DNA of 64,000 bases from Clostridia bacterium (GTDB lineage Bacteria; Bacillota; Clostridia; Christensenellales; CAG-917), in contig JAFZMH010000006.1 of assembly GCA_017553325.1 (NCBI GenBank), positions 1 to 64,000 of the forward strand, given 5' to 3'. Positions 1 to 7,906 of the stretch are shown in pieces; the stretch's first letter is position 1; each line of letters starts with the position of its first letter. The notes below the pieces were generated by a model that saw only the letters and a program-made list of their open reading frames with translations, did not search any database and was not told the origin of the DNA. Position numbers and translations under genes: made by a program.

Positions 1-492
1 GCCGCTTCCGCCAAGTGAAATCGAGTGGCGTTTTGAGACAAACGACACAAGGAAAGTGACGTCATGCTCAGGCATAACGAAAGTGTTTGACTGCACGACT
101 TCCCAATCCAACATACATACGTTAAGTTTCCAATCTGTCGCAGGAGTCACGTTGACTGTCACGGATGTTCCTGCCTGCACGGTCACGGAATCTCCCGTCT
201 GCACGGTAGTTGAAGCAACCGACACCGTGCCTTCACCGCTTGTGTCAAAAATTATGCGATAGAGTCCCTTGCCGTCGTCCGTGATGTCCTTTTCGTCCAC
301 GCTGACGCCTGGCGTATAGCCATTGGCTTTTCCCTTTGTCACTTCGTCGGCGGAATAGACACCAACTTCTACCGTGCCCGACTTGGACGTGGTGATCGCG
401 TCCGTGCCGAGATCTTTCTCTTCATCGCATGCGACAAGCACAAGCGCAAGCAAAAGAATGAATATGAAAATTGCTAATATTTTTTTAGTCAT
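1..492 (-). CDS. Lipoprotein with bacterial (InlB/Flg_new-like) repeat, N-terminal part
   Basis: Open frame on the minus strand from ATG at 492 to the left edge (164 residues seen, no stop), so the C-terminus lies outside the window. It starts MTKKILAIFIFILLLALVLV and reaches a lipobox LVAC at about residues 19-22, so it should be a membrane-anchored lipoprotein outside the cell. After an acidic linker it has Thr/Val-rich beta-type sequence. Residues about 128-150 carry a W-E...TFVMPEHDVTF pattern, typical of the short beta-grasp repeats found in Listeria/Bacteroides-type surface proteins. No catalytic motif is visible. It points away from dnaA and is separated from it by a repeat element and the dnaA terminator, so it is probably an independent unit. 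Substrate or partner cannot be told. Confidence 0.75.
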   Translation of the reverse strand, partial: MTKKILAIFIFILLLALVLVACDEEKDLGTDAITTSKSGTVEVGVYSADEVTKGKANGYTPGVSVDEKDITDDGKGLYRIIFDTSGEGTVSVASTTVQTGDSVTVQAGTSVTVNVTPATDWKLNVCMLDWEVVQSNTFVMPEHDVTFLVSFVSKRHSISLGGSG

Positions 493-637
493 AAGCCACC
501 TAAAATATAGGATATTATTCTACTTTTATAATATTATAAATAAACAAATTGTCAACTAAAAAAATCTTTATTGCTCAAAATTGAGCAATAAACGTGTGTT
601 TTTTAGCAATTAAACTCTTGTTTTATAAACAATTTCC

Positions 638-760
638 AAAACCTCGCGATTTAGATGAGATGCGCGAAAGGACGTTTTGTTTGAAAGGAGCGTACTTTGT
701 GTACATAACTGCGCAAAAAAAGCGACCTGACAATGCAGGTCGCTAAATCACGGGGTTTTA
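638..760 (-). repeat. Stop-anchored repeat, copy A (after dnaA)
   Basis: Copy in minus orientation. Its first bases TAAAACC supply the TAA stop of dnaA (760-758). It then reads GTGATTTAGCGACCTGCATT and, near the far end, GCGCATCTCATCTAAATCGCG followed by GGTTTT, so the ends are imperfect inverted repeats. The middle holds a GTAC...GTAC stem. Related copies follow recF, ychF, argS, mnmE, fhs and a candidate sRNA. Confidence 0.7.
714..744 (-). terminator. Intrinsic terminator of dnaA
   Basis: Perfect 9-bp stem AGCGACCTG/CAGGTCGCT (721-729 with 736-744). On the minus strand it is followed by a run of T residues (720-714). It lies inside repeat copy A, so the repeat supplies the terminator. Confidence 0.8.
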
Positions 761-2125
761 TCTTTTGAGGAGCATATTTCGAAGATCATACACAATAATT
801 TTGATTCTTGGGTTGCGCTTTATGTCCTCGCTTATCTTGTCTCTCGCGTGGATTATGGTCGTGTGGTCTCTGCCCCCAAACATCTCCCCTATCTGCACGA
901 GCGGCAAAGACAAGAGTTCGGTGATGAGATAGATTGCAATCATGCGCGGTTCAACGACGTTTTTGGTCTTCTTTTTGGAGAAGAGGTCCGTCGTCGAGAG
1001 TTTGAAATATTTGCAAACCGTGTCGATTATATCGCTTGCGTCAATCGTCTCCTTCTTCTCCTCTATGAAATCTGCAAGAGCGTCGTGAGCGAGTTCACGC
1101 GTGTTGATTTCCGTGTTGGACAGCGAGCTGAAGAAGATAATTTTGTTGAGGAGTCCTTCCATCTCGCGGATGTTCGAAGTGGAATTCTCCGCAATAAACT
1201 CCGCAACCTCGTCTGAGAGCGCGAATTTTGACTGCGCGGCTTTGTTTTTTAATATGGCGACTCTCGTTTCCATATCCGGCGGTTGAATGTCCACCGTGAG
1301 CCCCCAGCTGAAACGGGTGCTGAGTCTGTCCGCGAGTTTTTCCATATCTTTCGGGGCACGGTCCGAGGTCAAGATAATTTGCTTCTGAGATTGATACAGG
1401 TCGTTGAAGATGTTGAAAAACGCGTTTTGCGTGGCGTCCTTGCCGTTGATCGCCTGAATATCGTCAATCATAAGCACGTCGCAGGAGCGGTATTTTTCTC
1501 TGAACTTATTGTTTTCCTCGTTTGAGCCGCTGCGAATGACCTGAATAATCTCCGTGACGAGGTCGTCCGCCGTCACGTAAAGGACGTTTGCGGTCTTGTT
1601 GTTTTTGAAGATATGGTTGCCGATTGCGTGCAAAAGGTGCGTCTTGCCGAGTCCCACGCCCGAGTAGATAAACAGGGGGTTGAACTTTGTGCCCGGTTCT
1701 TCCGCAACCGTCTTGCAAGCGGCGAGAGCGTACGCGTTTGACTTGCCCTCGATGAAGGTGTCAAAAGTATACTTTTGAAGGAACGGGTTTTTGCGCTTTA
1801 CGACAGGTTCGGGCTTGCTCACGACAAACCCTTCGTTTTCGATAAAATCGGTCTGGTTTTTGAGGTATTCTTCCTTCTTGTCCGCCGTGATGACGACTAC
1901 GTCCTTGATGGCGGGGTTGAGCGCGGAAGCCACTTCTCTTATCGTGTCGAGATATTTTGAGTCAATCGTCTTTTTTGCCGTAGCGGAAATCGTCGCCAGC
2001 ACCATTGCGCTGTCGACAAAGCATACGGGTTCGAGTTTTTCTATCCACACTTCATAGCTTATCGCCTGAATGGATATGGACAACTCCTCCTTGCAATTTT
2101 CCCAAAATTCCTCTAAATTTATCAT
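758..2125 (-). CDS. dnaA: Chromosomal replication initiator DnaA
   Basis: 455-residue DnaA, which binds DnaA boxes at oriC and opens the duplex with ATP. Domain I is at the N-terminus (MINLEEFWENCKEEL), followed by a variable linker. The AAA+ core has Walker A GVGLGKTH and Walker B VLMIDD, with sensor residues in LADRLSTRFSWG. The C-terminal helix-turn-helix has the signature GGRDHTTIIHARDKI. The frame could open 22 codons upstream. I chose ATG 2125 because the homologous N-terminus begins there and a TATAAT box ends 7 nt before it, which predicts a leaderless mRNA. It transcribes leftward, divergent from recF over about 105 bp. Its stop codon is the first triplet of a dispersed repeat that also contains the terminator. 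Confidence 0.97.
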   Translation of the reverse strand: MINLEEFWENCKEELSISIQAISYEVWIEKLEPVCFVDSAMVLATISATAKKTIDSKYLDTIREVASALNPAIKDVVVITADKKEEYLKNQTDFIENEGFVVSKPEPVVKRKNPFLQKYTFDTFIEGKSNAYALAACKTVAEEPGTKFNPLFIYSGVGLGKTHLLHAIGNHIFKNNKTANVLYVTADDLVTEIIQVIRSGSNEENNKFREKYRSCDVLMIDDIQAINGKDATQNAFFNIFNDLYQSQKQIILTSDRAPKDMEKLADRLSTRFSWGLTVDIQPPDMETRVAILKNKAAQSKFALSDEVAEFIAENSTSNIREMEGLLNKIIFFSSLSNTEINTRELAHDALADFIEEKKETIDASDIIDTVCKYFKLSTTDLFSKKKTKNVVEPRMIAIYLITELLSLPLVQIGEMFGGRDHTTIIHARDKISEDIKRNPRIKIIVYDLRNMLLKR

Positions 2126-2132
2126 ACCGACA

Positions 2133-2160
2133 ATTATAGCAAATCGCCGAAATTTTTCAA
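2133..2160 (-). promoter_or_regulatory. dnaA promoter, leaderless
   Basis: Minus-strand TTGAAA (2160-2155), 16-bp spacer, TATAAT (2138-2133). The start codon's first base at 2125 is 7 nt past the -10 box, where transcription would start, and there is no Shine-Dalgarno sequence. Confidence 0.7.
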
Positions 2161-2195
2161 GTGAAAAATTAAAAAATAAAAGTAAATACAAGATG

Positions 2196-2224
2196 TTGAA
2201 AAAATTTGTCGTATAAGTTATACT
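2196..2224 (+). promoter_or_regulatory. recF promoter, leaderless
   Basis: TTGAAA (2196-2201), 17-bp spacer, TATACT (2219-2224). The recF ATG is at 2231, the expected transcription start, and the bases between hold no ribosome site. Confidence 0.7.
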
Positions 2225-2230
2225 GCTAGT

Positions 2231-3322
2231 ATGAAAATATTATCTTTAGAGCTCAAAAACTTCCGCAACTATCGTCGCGCGTCCGTTTCTTTTGCGGACG
2301 GGCTCAACGTGCTGTACGGCGAAAACGCCAGCGGAAAGACGAATATGCTCGAAAGCGTATATTTTTCATCCGTATTCTCCTCTCCTCGCACGACGAAGGA
2401 CAAAGAGATGGTGCTCATGGGCGAAGAGGTTGCAAACGTCAAGCTCGTCATAGAAAAAAAGTACAGAAAGCACACGATAAACATCCAAATCGATGCGCAG
2501 GGTAAGAAGAAGGTCGCGGTGGACGGCGTTCCCGTCAGTCGCGCGGGAGAACTCTTAGGGGTTCTCGGCGTCGTATTCTTCTCCCCCGACGAGATGAAAC
2601 TCGTCAAGGAGTCTCCCGGGGAGCGCCGCAGGTTTCTGGATATCGGGCTAAGCCAACAACAGAAGAACTATTTTGTTGCGCTCAGCAGATACAACCACAC
2701 CCTAAAGCAAAAAAACAACCTGCTCAAAGAATATCGCCAAGCATCCAACGTGGACGAAATGCTGGACGTTTGGGACGCGGGGCTTGCTAAAGAGGGCGCG
2801 ACGATCGTCGCAAGAAGAAAGGAATATATCGCAACTCTAAACGACGCCGCAAAGAAGTTTCACTTCATTCTGTCCGGAGAGAAAGAAACCCTGAGCCTCT
2901 CCTACGAGAGCGGAGCGAACACGGACTGCCCTGCGGAAGAGCTTGAAAAGAACCTGCTCTCCGCTCTGCGCGCCTCGCGCGAAAAGGACAAGGAACTCGG
3001 CTACTCAACCGTCGGCCCTCACCGCGACGATATCAAGATCGAGATCAACGGCAAGGACGCGCGCAAGTATGCCTCGCAAGGGCAACAGCGCACCACGGCG
3101 CTTGCCATGAAGATAGGACAAGTCGTCATCTATCGCGATGAGCTCGGCGAAGCCCCCGTGCTTCTCCTCGACGACGTTCTCAGCGAACTCGACGAAAACC
3201 GTCAACACGTCCTTCTCGACCTTGTGGGCGGTTTCCAAACCTTGCTCACCTGCACGGAATACAAACTAAACAATCCGGCAACACTCTTTGAAGTCAACGA
3301 CGGCAATATAAAACCGCGCTAG
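2231..3322 (+). CDS. recF: DNA replication and repair protein RecF
   Basis: 363 residues, normal RecF length. RecF is an SMC-like ATPase that with RecO/RecR loads RecA at single-strand gaps. Visible motifs are Walker A GENASGKTNM near residue 33, the signature region ASQGQQRTTALAMKI, and Walker B PVLLLDDVLSELD near the C-terminus. It is the only dnaA-neighbour replication gene oriented rightward, divergent from dnaA, whereas in most Firmicutes dnaA-dnaN-recF are co-oriented; dnaN is absent here. The last codons (K-P-R-stop) are read from the left end of repeat copy B, so the repeat has shaped the protein's C-terminus. Start ATG 2231 is predicted to be leaderless. Confidence 0.96.
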   Translation: MKILSLELKNFRNYRRASVSFADGLNVLYGENASGKTNMLESVYFSSVFSSPRTTKDKEMVLMGEEVANVKLVIEKKYRKHTINIQIDAQGKKKVAVDGVPVSRAGELLGVLGVVFFSPDEMKLVKESPGERRRFLDIGLSQQQKNYFVALSRYNHTLKQKNNLLKEYRQASNVDEMLDVWDAGLAKEGATIVARRKEYIATLNDAAKKFHFILSGEKETLSLSYESGANTDCPAEELEKNLLSALRASREKDKELGYSTVGPHRDDIKIEINGKDARKYASQGQQRTTALAMKIGQVVIYRDELGEAPVLLLDDVLSELDENRQHVLLDLVGGFQTLLTCTEYKLNNPATLFEVNDGNIKPR

Positions 3323-3436
3323 TTTGGCGACCTGCGTTGTCAGAGTCCTTTGCTCCATCAACCATGTACGATTGTGTACATTGGGTTGTTTGTTCAAAGC
3401 ACTCTTCCGCGCATCTCATCCAAATATCGCGGTTTC
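3309..3436 (+). repeat. Stop-anchored repeat, copy B (after recF)
   Basis: About 128 bp, starting AAAACCGCGCTAGTTTGG and ending CCAAATATCGCGGTTT, so the termini are inverted repeats. Inside are GGCGACCTGCGTTGTC and the core GTACGATTGTGTACATTGGG. The TAG stop of recF lies within its left end. Confidence 0.75.
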
Positions 3437-3485
3437 ACATAAGTTGGTTTTATAAGGAAATCAACAAAACGCCACATTAACAAAC

Positions 3486-3513
3486 AAAAACGGCACAATA
3501 AAGTGCCGTTTTT
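3486..3513 (-). terminator. Terminator of parAB (bidirectional)
   Basis: Stem AAAAACGGCAC/GTGCCGTTTTT with a 6-nt loop, giving a T-run on either strand. It sits between the end of recF plus its repeat and the stop of leftward parB. Confidence 0.8.
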
Positions 3514-3539
3514 AATATTTTGATGAGTCTTGCACGTGA

Positions 3540-4439
3540 TTATAACTTATCGTTGTATTTCAAGATTTGAATCAAAGCATGAATGCGCTCAAGGTCGTCC
3601 GCATTGAAGTAGTCAATGGTGATTCTGCCCTTTTGGTCGTTGCCGACGAGCTTGACTTTTGTTGCAAAGATGCGTTTCATATCGCCGACAAACTCTTTGA
3701 GTTCAAGGGACATAACTTTGTTTTCTCTCGGACCCGTCGGAATTGTCTTTCTTGTGAAGTACAATCTCACGCGGTTTTCAAGGTCGCGGACGGAGAGTTT
3801 GTTGTCGCAGGCTTGTTTTGCAAGCGCCACAAGATATTCTTTGTCGTCAATGGAGATGAGGGTTCTTGCATGGCCGGGGGCGAGCTTGCCTTCTCTCACG
3901 AGTTCGGTCACTTCGTCTGGGAGTTGCAAGAGGCGGAGCGTGTTGGTGACGTACGGTCTGGACTTGCCGATTCTTATCGCCACTTCTTCTTGGGTGAGTC
4001 CGTGGTTTTCCATGAGTTCACGCATACCCTCCGCCGCTTCGACGGCGTTCAAGTCTTCGCGGTGCAAGTTTTCGATGAGCGAAATCTCCTGTATCTGTTG
4101 CGGAGAAAACTCTCTCACGATCGCGGGCACTTTTTTGAGCCCCGCCATGTGGCAAGCGCGGAAACGACGCTCACCCGCGATGATGAGGTATCTCCCGCCC
4201 TCGCTGCGCACCAAAATCAGCGGTTGCAAAACGCCGTACGTCGTGATTGACGCCGCCATCTCGCGCAAACTGTCTTCGTTGAAGGTTTTTCTCGGCTGGT
4301 TCGGGTTCCTGTCAATGAGGGTGATATCTATCTCCTGCGTTTGAATGTCGTCGGAGAGATCCACTTTGACGTTTTCGGGATTGTCGTTGAAGAGTGCGTT
4401 CAAGCCTTTCATGCCAAGGCCGCCTTTTGCGTTTGCCAT
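3540..4439 (-). CDS. parB: Chromosome-partitioning protein ParB (Spo0J)
   Basis: 299 residues. ParB binds parS palindromes and, as a CTP-dependent clamp, slides along origin-proximal DNA to load SMC and interact with ParA. It has the CTP-binding motif GERRFRAC, the partner motif ENLHREDLN, then the helix-turn-helix LTQEEVAIRIGKSRPYVTN and a C-terminal dimerisation region. The open frame extends upstream, but MANAKGGLGMKGLNALF is the typical start and has AAGGAG 8 nt before it, placed inside the last codons of parA. parA and parB are 11 bp apart and form one leftward operon. Three close matches to the parS consensus lie 3.4 kb away in the intergenic region at 7.8-7.9 kb. Confidence 0.96.
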   Translation of the reverse strand: MANAKGGLGMKGLNALFNDNPENVKVDLSDDIQTQEIDITLIDRNPNQPRKTFNEDSLREMAASITTYGVLQPLILVRSEGGRYLIIAGERRFRACHMAGLKKVPAIVREFSPQQIQEISLIENLHREDLNAVEAAEGMRELMENHGLTQEEVAIRIGKSRPYVTNTLRLLQLPDEVTELVREGKLAPGHARTLISIDDKEYLVALAKQACDNKLSVRDLENRVRLYFTRKTIPTGPRENKVMSLELKEFVGDMKRIFATKVKLVGNDQKGRITIDYFNADDLERIHALIQILKYNDKL

Positions 4440-4450
4440 AACAAAACTCC

Positions 4451-5215
4451 TTAGATTTTTTGTATAAATTCTTCTGCGAGGGCGTCGTAGGCGACAGCCC
4501 CCGCGCACTTTTTGTCGTATAAAACTATCGGTTTGCCGTAGCTCGGCGCTTCGGCAAGGCGGACGTTTTTCGGAATTGCCGTTTTGAAGACTTTGTCCCC
4601 AAACAACTTGTCAATCTCCGCCTTCACTTCCCTTGCGAGCCTGTTTCGTCCGTCGTATGCCGTGAGCACGACGCCGTATATCTCAAGGGATGGATTCAAA
4701 TGTTTTTTTGCAAGGCGCACGGTGTTCAGCATTTGCGCCAGCCCTTCGAGGGCAAAATATTCGCACACAAGCGGAATGACGATGCCGTTCGCGGCGGTCA
4801 AGGCGTTTACCGCAAGCAAGCCGAGCGACGGAGCACAGTCTATAAATATATAGTCGTAGTCGTCTCTTCCTGCGTCAAGACGTGCTTTCAGCACATATTC
4901 CCTGTTCCTTTCAATGCGCCCGAGCTCGATTTCCGCGCCGGCAAGGTCGCTTGATGACGGCAGAAGGCTCAAGCCTTTTATATCGGTGTTTCGTATGCAA
5001 CTTTTAAGAGGCGCGCCCTCAAAAAGCATTGAGAAGATCGAATTTTGCAGTTTTTTGTCGAAATACCCGAGCGACGAAGTTGCGTTTGCCTGCGAGTCCA
5101 GATCGACAATCAATACCCTCTTGCCTTTTTCTGCTAAATAGGCGGCAAGGTTGACGCAGGCTGTCGTCTTGCCAACACCGCCTTTTTGGTTGGAAAACGC
5201 AACTATTTTCGCCAT
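4451..5215 (-). CDS. parA: Chromosome-partitioning ATPase ParA (Soj)
   Basis: 254 residues, a Walker-type ATPase that works with ParB in origin segregation and, in Bacillus, controls DnaA activity. The deviant Walker A is KGGVGKTT at residues 11-18, with the switch region DLDSQANAT near residue 40 and Walker B YIFIDCAPS near residue 120. The start is fixed by MAKIVAFSNQKGG. There is no clear Shine-Dalgarno sequence, and the predicted leader is only about 15 nt. It is divergent from rsmG: the two promoters overlap in about 60 bp. In many Firmicutes rsmG-parA-parB are co-directional behind mnmG; here rsmG is flipped relative to parAB and lies 20 kb from mnmG. Confidence 0.96.
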   Translation of the reverse strand: MAKIVAFSNQKGGVGKTTACVNLAAYLAEKGKRVLIVDLDSQANATSSLGYFDKKLQNSIFSMLFEGAPLKSCIRNTDIKGLSLLPSSSDLAGAEIELGRIERNREYVLKARLDAGRDDYDYIFIDCAPSLGLLAVNALTAANGIVIPLVCEYFALEGLAQMLNTVRLAKKHLNPSLEIYGVVLTAYDGRNRLAREVKAEIDKLFGDKVFKTAIPKNVRLAEAPSYGKPIVLYDKKCAGAVAYDALAEEFIQKI

Positions 5216-5236
5216 TTTTGTTTCGCCATATATTTC

Positions 5237-5292
5237 AGTTTACCACATCTTGATATTTTTGTCTATACAAAAATAAGTTTAAGTGCTATAAT
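5237..5292. promoter_or_regulatory. Overlapping divergent parA / rsmG promoters
   Basis: Minus strand: TAGACA (5265-5260), 17-bp spacer, TAAACT (5242-5237) for parA. Plus strand: weak TATACA (5264-5269), 17-bp spacer, TATAAT (5287-5292) for rsmG, whose ATG at 5299 is 7 nt past the -10 box. The two -35 boxes overlap, so polymerases could exclude one another. Confidence 0.6.
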
Positions 5293-5298
5293 GTTTTT

Positions 5299-5991
5299 AT
5301 GCTTCAAAAACAATTTCTCAAATCCGTGTTGAACGGCATAAACCTTGAGCCCACCGACGAACAACTTGGCAAATTGTCCGCTTATTTTGATATGGTCGTC
5401 GAAAAGAACAAACAGTTCAATTTGACGGCGATAACCGACGAAAACGACTTTGTCGTCAAGCACTACGAGGACAGTTTGTTCGGCGCAAGTGAAATCCCCG
5501 TTGGAGCACGCGTGCTCGATATAGGGTGTGGAGGAGGTTTTCCCTGCGTTCCGCTTGCCATAATGCGCCCCGACCTACAAATCGTGGGGCTTGACTCCAC
5601 GGCAAAAAAGGTTGTTTTCGTGAGCGAGTCCGCTCGCGCGCTTGGGCTTGACAATTTGACAACCGTCGCAGGCAGAGCGGAGGAACAAAGAGTTATGTAC
5701 GGCGTCTTTGACGCCGTGACCGCGAGAGCGGTGTCCTCCCTTCCCGTTTTGTTGGAACTTGTGGCCCCCATGCTCAAGGTGGGCGGAAGGTTTGTGGCAT
5801 ACAAAACCGACGAGATGGAACTGGCACAGGCAAAAAACGCGCAAAAGGTTTTGAATTTGCAGTTTGACCACTCAAAGGTCGGCACTCTTTCAAACGGCGA
5901 GCGCAGGGCGATTTTGGTGTTCAAAAAGACGGGCGCGACTCCTCCGCAATATCCGCGCCAGTACGGGACGATCAAGAAAAAACCACTTTAA
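5299..5991 (+). CDS. rsmG: 16S rRNA (guanine-N7) methyltransferase RsmG (GidB)
   Basis: 230 residues, in the usual RsmG range. It methylates N7 of G527 (E. coli numbering) of 16S rRNA using SAM. The Rossmann SAM motif I is VLDIGCGGGFPCVPLAI near residue 70, followed by VGLDSTAKKV. The family motif TARAVSSLPVLLEL is near residue 150. It starts MLQKQFLKSVLNGIN. The -10 box lies immediately upstream, so the mRNA should be leaderless. Its stop is 80 bp before the nucleosidase gene, which has its own good ribosome site; co-transcription is possible. Confidence 0.95.
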   Translation: MLQKQFLKSVLNGINLEPTDEQLGKLSAYFDMVVEKNKQFNLTAITDENDFVVKHYEDSLFGASEIPVGARVLDIGCGGGFPCVPLAIMRPDLQIVGLDSTAKKVVFVSESARALGLDNLTTVAGRAEEQRVMYGVFDAVTARAVSSLPVLLELVAPMLKVGGRFVAYKTDEMELAQAKNAQKVLNLQFDHSKVGTLSNGERRAILVFKKTGATPPQYPRQYGTIKKKPL

Positions 5992-6071
5992 CAAAAGCAC
6001 AATTTTCCTCGGCAGAGAGGATAAAACCATAAAAATTTTTTCGTTTGACACTATGTGTCAGAGGAGCATAT

Positions 6072-6800
6072 ATGCGTATAGCGATAATCACCGCAATGGC
6101 GGAAGAAACAGCACCGATTTTAAAGAGCCTCGGCAGTCATCTCGTGGACGAGAGCAATATTGCGGGCGTGGACGTCAAGAAGTTTGAACTTGGCGCGGAC
6201 GCCCTCTATCTTGCGACGTCCGGCGTAGGCGAAATAAAAGCCGCCCTCTCCGTTCAGCTTCTCAAAGACCTCTTTGACGTTGAGGCGGTTTTGAACGTCG
6301 GGTTTGTCGGCGCGCTCAACCCCGCCCTCTCAATTGCGGAACTCGTAGTCGTCGACAGGGTTTGCCACTATCAATTTGATATATCGGCAATCGACGAAAT
6401 CGAGGTCGGGAGATATTCTGACCACGAGGACAGATATTTTTATCTCGACGAAGCGCTAATCGAGCGCGCGCTTGCAAATATAGGCAAGCCCGTTCGTCGT
6501 GTGACCGTCGCGAGCGGAGATAAGTTTATCGCGGCGCGGGAAGAAAAAGAGCGCCTAAGACGCGGTTTTGAAGCGGATATATGCGAAATGGAACTCGCGG
6601 GCCTTGCAATAGCCTGTGAGCGCAACAATCTGCCTCTTCTTTCCGTAAAGGTAGTGTCGGACAAAGCGGACGAGTCCGCGACGGCTGACTTTGGGGAAAT
6701 CGTGCATAGGGGCATGGAAAAACTTGCCGCCATACTCCCCGACGTTCTCTCCGCGCTTGAAGGCACGACGAATCCGCGTACCCCGGCAAGGCGCAGATAA
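6072..6800 (+). CDS. mtnN: 5'-methylthioadenosine/S-adenosylhomocysteine nucleosidase
   Basis: 242 residues, PNP/UDP phosphorylase fold. It cleaves MTA and SAH to adenine plus the thioribose, clearing the by-products of SAM-dependent methylation and polyamine synthesis. It starts MRIAIITAMAEE (catalytic Glu region), has SGDKFI, the substrate-binding CEMELAGLA and the catalytic VSDKAD. The frame is open nine codons further upstream, but GAGGAG lies 6 nt before ATG 6072. The C-terminal tail TTNPRTPARRR is an unusual basic extension. Its place just after an rRNA methyltransferase gene may reflect SAH turnover but proves nothing. Confidence 0.92.
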   Translation: MRIAIITAMAEETAPILKSLGSHLVDESNIAGVDVKKFELGADALYLATSGVGEIKAALSVQLLKDLFDVEAVLNVGFVGALNPALSIAELVVVDRVCHYQFDISAIDEIEVGRYSDHEDRYFYLDEALIERALANIGKPVRRVTVASGDKFIAAREEKERLRRGFEADICEMELAGLAIACERNNLPLLSVKVVSDKADESATADFGEIVHRGMEKLAAILPDVLSALEGTTNPRTPARRR

Positions 6801-6852
6801 TTTCCCGACGAGTTTTCGCAAACGCCAAAACAGTCAACAAGTAAACCATAAA

Positions 6853-7365
6853 ATGCTCGACAATCTGAAAACAAAAAGATGTACGATAAGAAAATTCAAT
6901 CCGTCCGACGTGGGCGGATTGTTTGAAATTTTGTCAAACGCAAACGTGATGAGATATATTGAGCCGGAGTTTAGTCGCAATCAAACGGAAAACTTCATGC
7001 AAAAGTATGGACTATGCGAAGAACCGAAAATTTTTACTCTTATCTATGATAAGAGCAAAACACTAATAGGCCACGTCATATATCACCCGTTCAAGGACGA
7101 CGCGCTCGAGCGGGAGTTCGGCAACGGCAAAGTGTTCGAGGTGGGGGTTGTGCTTGCGGAAGCATATTGGAACAGGGGTATCGGAAGCGAGGTAATCGGC
7201 GCCCTCGTTGACATCTCAAAGGAAAGCGGCATATCCGCGATAGTCCTTGAATGCGACAAAGACAACCTTGCGTCCGCTCGTATAGCCCAAAAACTTAAAT
7301 TTGTCGAGAAAAAGAGTGGCGACGCTTATTTAAGGCTCTTTGTTCTGCAAACGAAACAAGAATAA
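6853..7365 (+). CDS. GNAT-family N-acetyltransferase (RimJ/RimL type)
   Basis: 170 residues. N-terminal LKTKRCTIRKFNPSDVGGLFE is the classical opening of the RimJ/RimL-like GNAT group, which transfers acetyl from acetyl-CoA to an amine. The acetyl-CoA loop is seen as YWNRGIGSEVIGALVDI near residue 105, and the late segment CDKDNLASARIAQKLKF fits the family. I began at ATG 6853 because the first 54 codons of the open frame overlap mtnN in another phase and do not look like protein. The Shine-Dalgarno sequence is poor. The true substrate (ribosomal protein, antibiotic or small amine) cannot be told. It is the last gene before the putative origin. Confidence 0.85.
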   Translation: MLDNLKTKRCTIRKFNPSDVGGLFEILSNANVMRYIEPEFSRNQTENFMQKYGLCEEPKIFTLIYDKSKTLIGHVIYHPFKDDALEREFGNGKVFEVGVVLAEAYWNRGIGSEVIGALVDISKESGISAIVLECDKDNLASARIAQKLKFVEKKSGDAYLRLFVLQTKQE

Positions 7366-7810
7366 ACGTCGCGACAGCCTCTCGCACGGCGTGTCAAAAC
7401 AACGCACAGCCATAAAATAACCAAAATTCATAGAAAAGCGATTTTTCAATTTCTATAACCTCACATATTTTACCATTAAATCACTCAAAAACAAGCAAAA
7501 AATCGAAATACACAACGCATAATCGTCGTTCATCCCCAACTTAAAACAATAGAAAACGAAATTTTTTATTTCTATAATTTTCGGAGCACGACAGAGCAGG
7601 CGCCCGGAATCGCTCGTCCCGCCACTCGCTCCCTGCAAACAGCCACACGCCTCGTCTCTTTATTGCGCCACCTTCGACACCCACAAATGACGAAGCGGCG
7701 CCCCATGGCGCGCGCAAACAACGCTACAGTGTCCCAGGAGGGCAAAAATCGCCGCGCAACGTCACAGTGGGCACCCCAAAAGCGCCCGAATTGCAACATA
7801 GAAACAAAAG

Positions 7811-7826
7811 TGTTTCACATGAAACA
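7811..7826. promoter_or_regulatory. parS-like site 1
   Basis: TGTTTCACATGAAACA, a perfect palindrome one base from the Bacillus parS consensus TGTTTCACGTGAAACA; a target for the ParB encoded at 3540-4439. Confidence 0.85.
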
Positions 7827-7857
7827 TTCAAGATAGAAAATTGAAAGAATTCGCCTA

Positions 7858-7873
7858 TGTTTCACGTGGAACA
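7858..7873. promoter_or_regulatory. parS-like site 2
   Basis: TGTTTCACGTGGAACA, 15 of 16 bases identical to the parS consensus. Confidence 0.85.
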
Positions 7874-7890
7874 ATTTTTCCTTGAGATTG

Positions 7891-7906
7891 CGTTTCACGT
7901 GAAACA
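7891..7906. promoter_or_regulatory. parS-like site 3
   Basis: CGTTTCACGTGAAACA, 15 of 16 bases of the parS consensus. With sites 1 and 2 it forms a cluster within 96 bp. A weaker fourth match (13 of 16), CGTTCCACGTAAAACA, is at 8381-8396. Confidence 0.85.

Noticed and set aside
56..559. Short plus-strand frames at the left edge
   Set aside because: They oppose a lipoprotein frame with signal peptide and lipobox on the minus strand.
7572..7799. 75-codon minus-strand frame in the origin region
   Set aside because: Arg/Cys-rich product without motif or ribosome site; fits the GC-rich noncoding patch.
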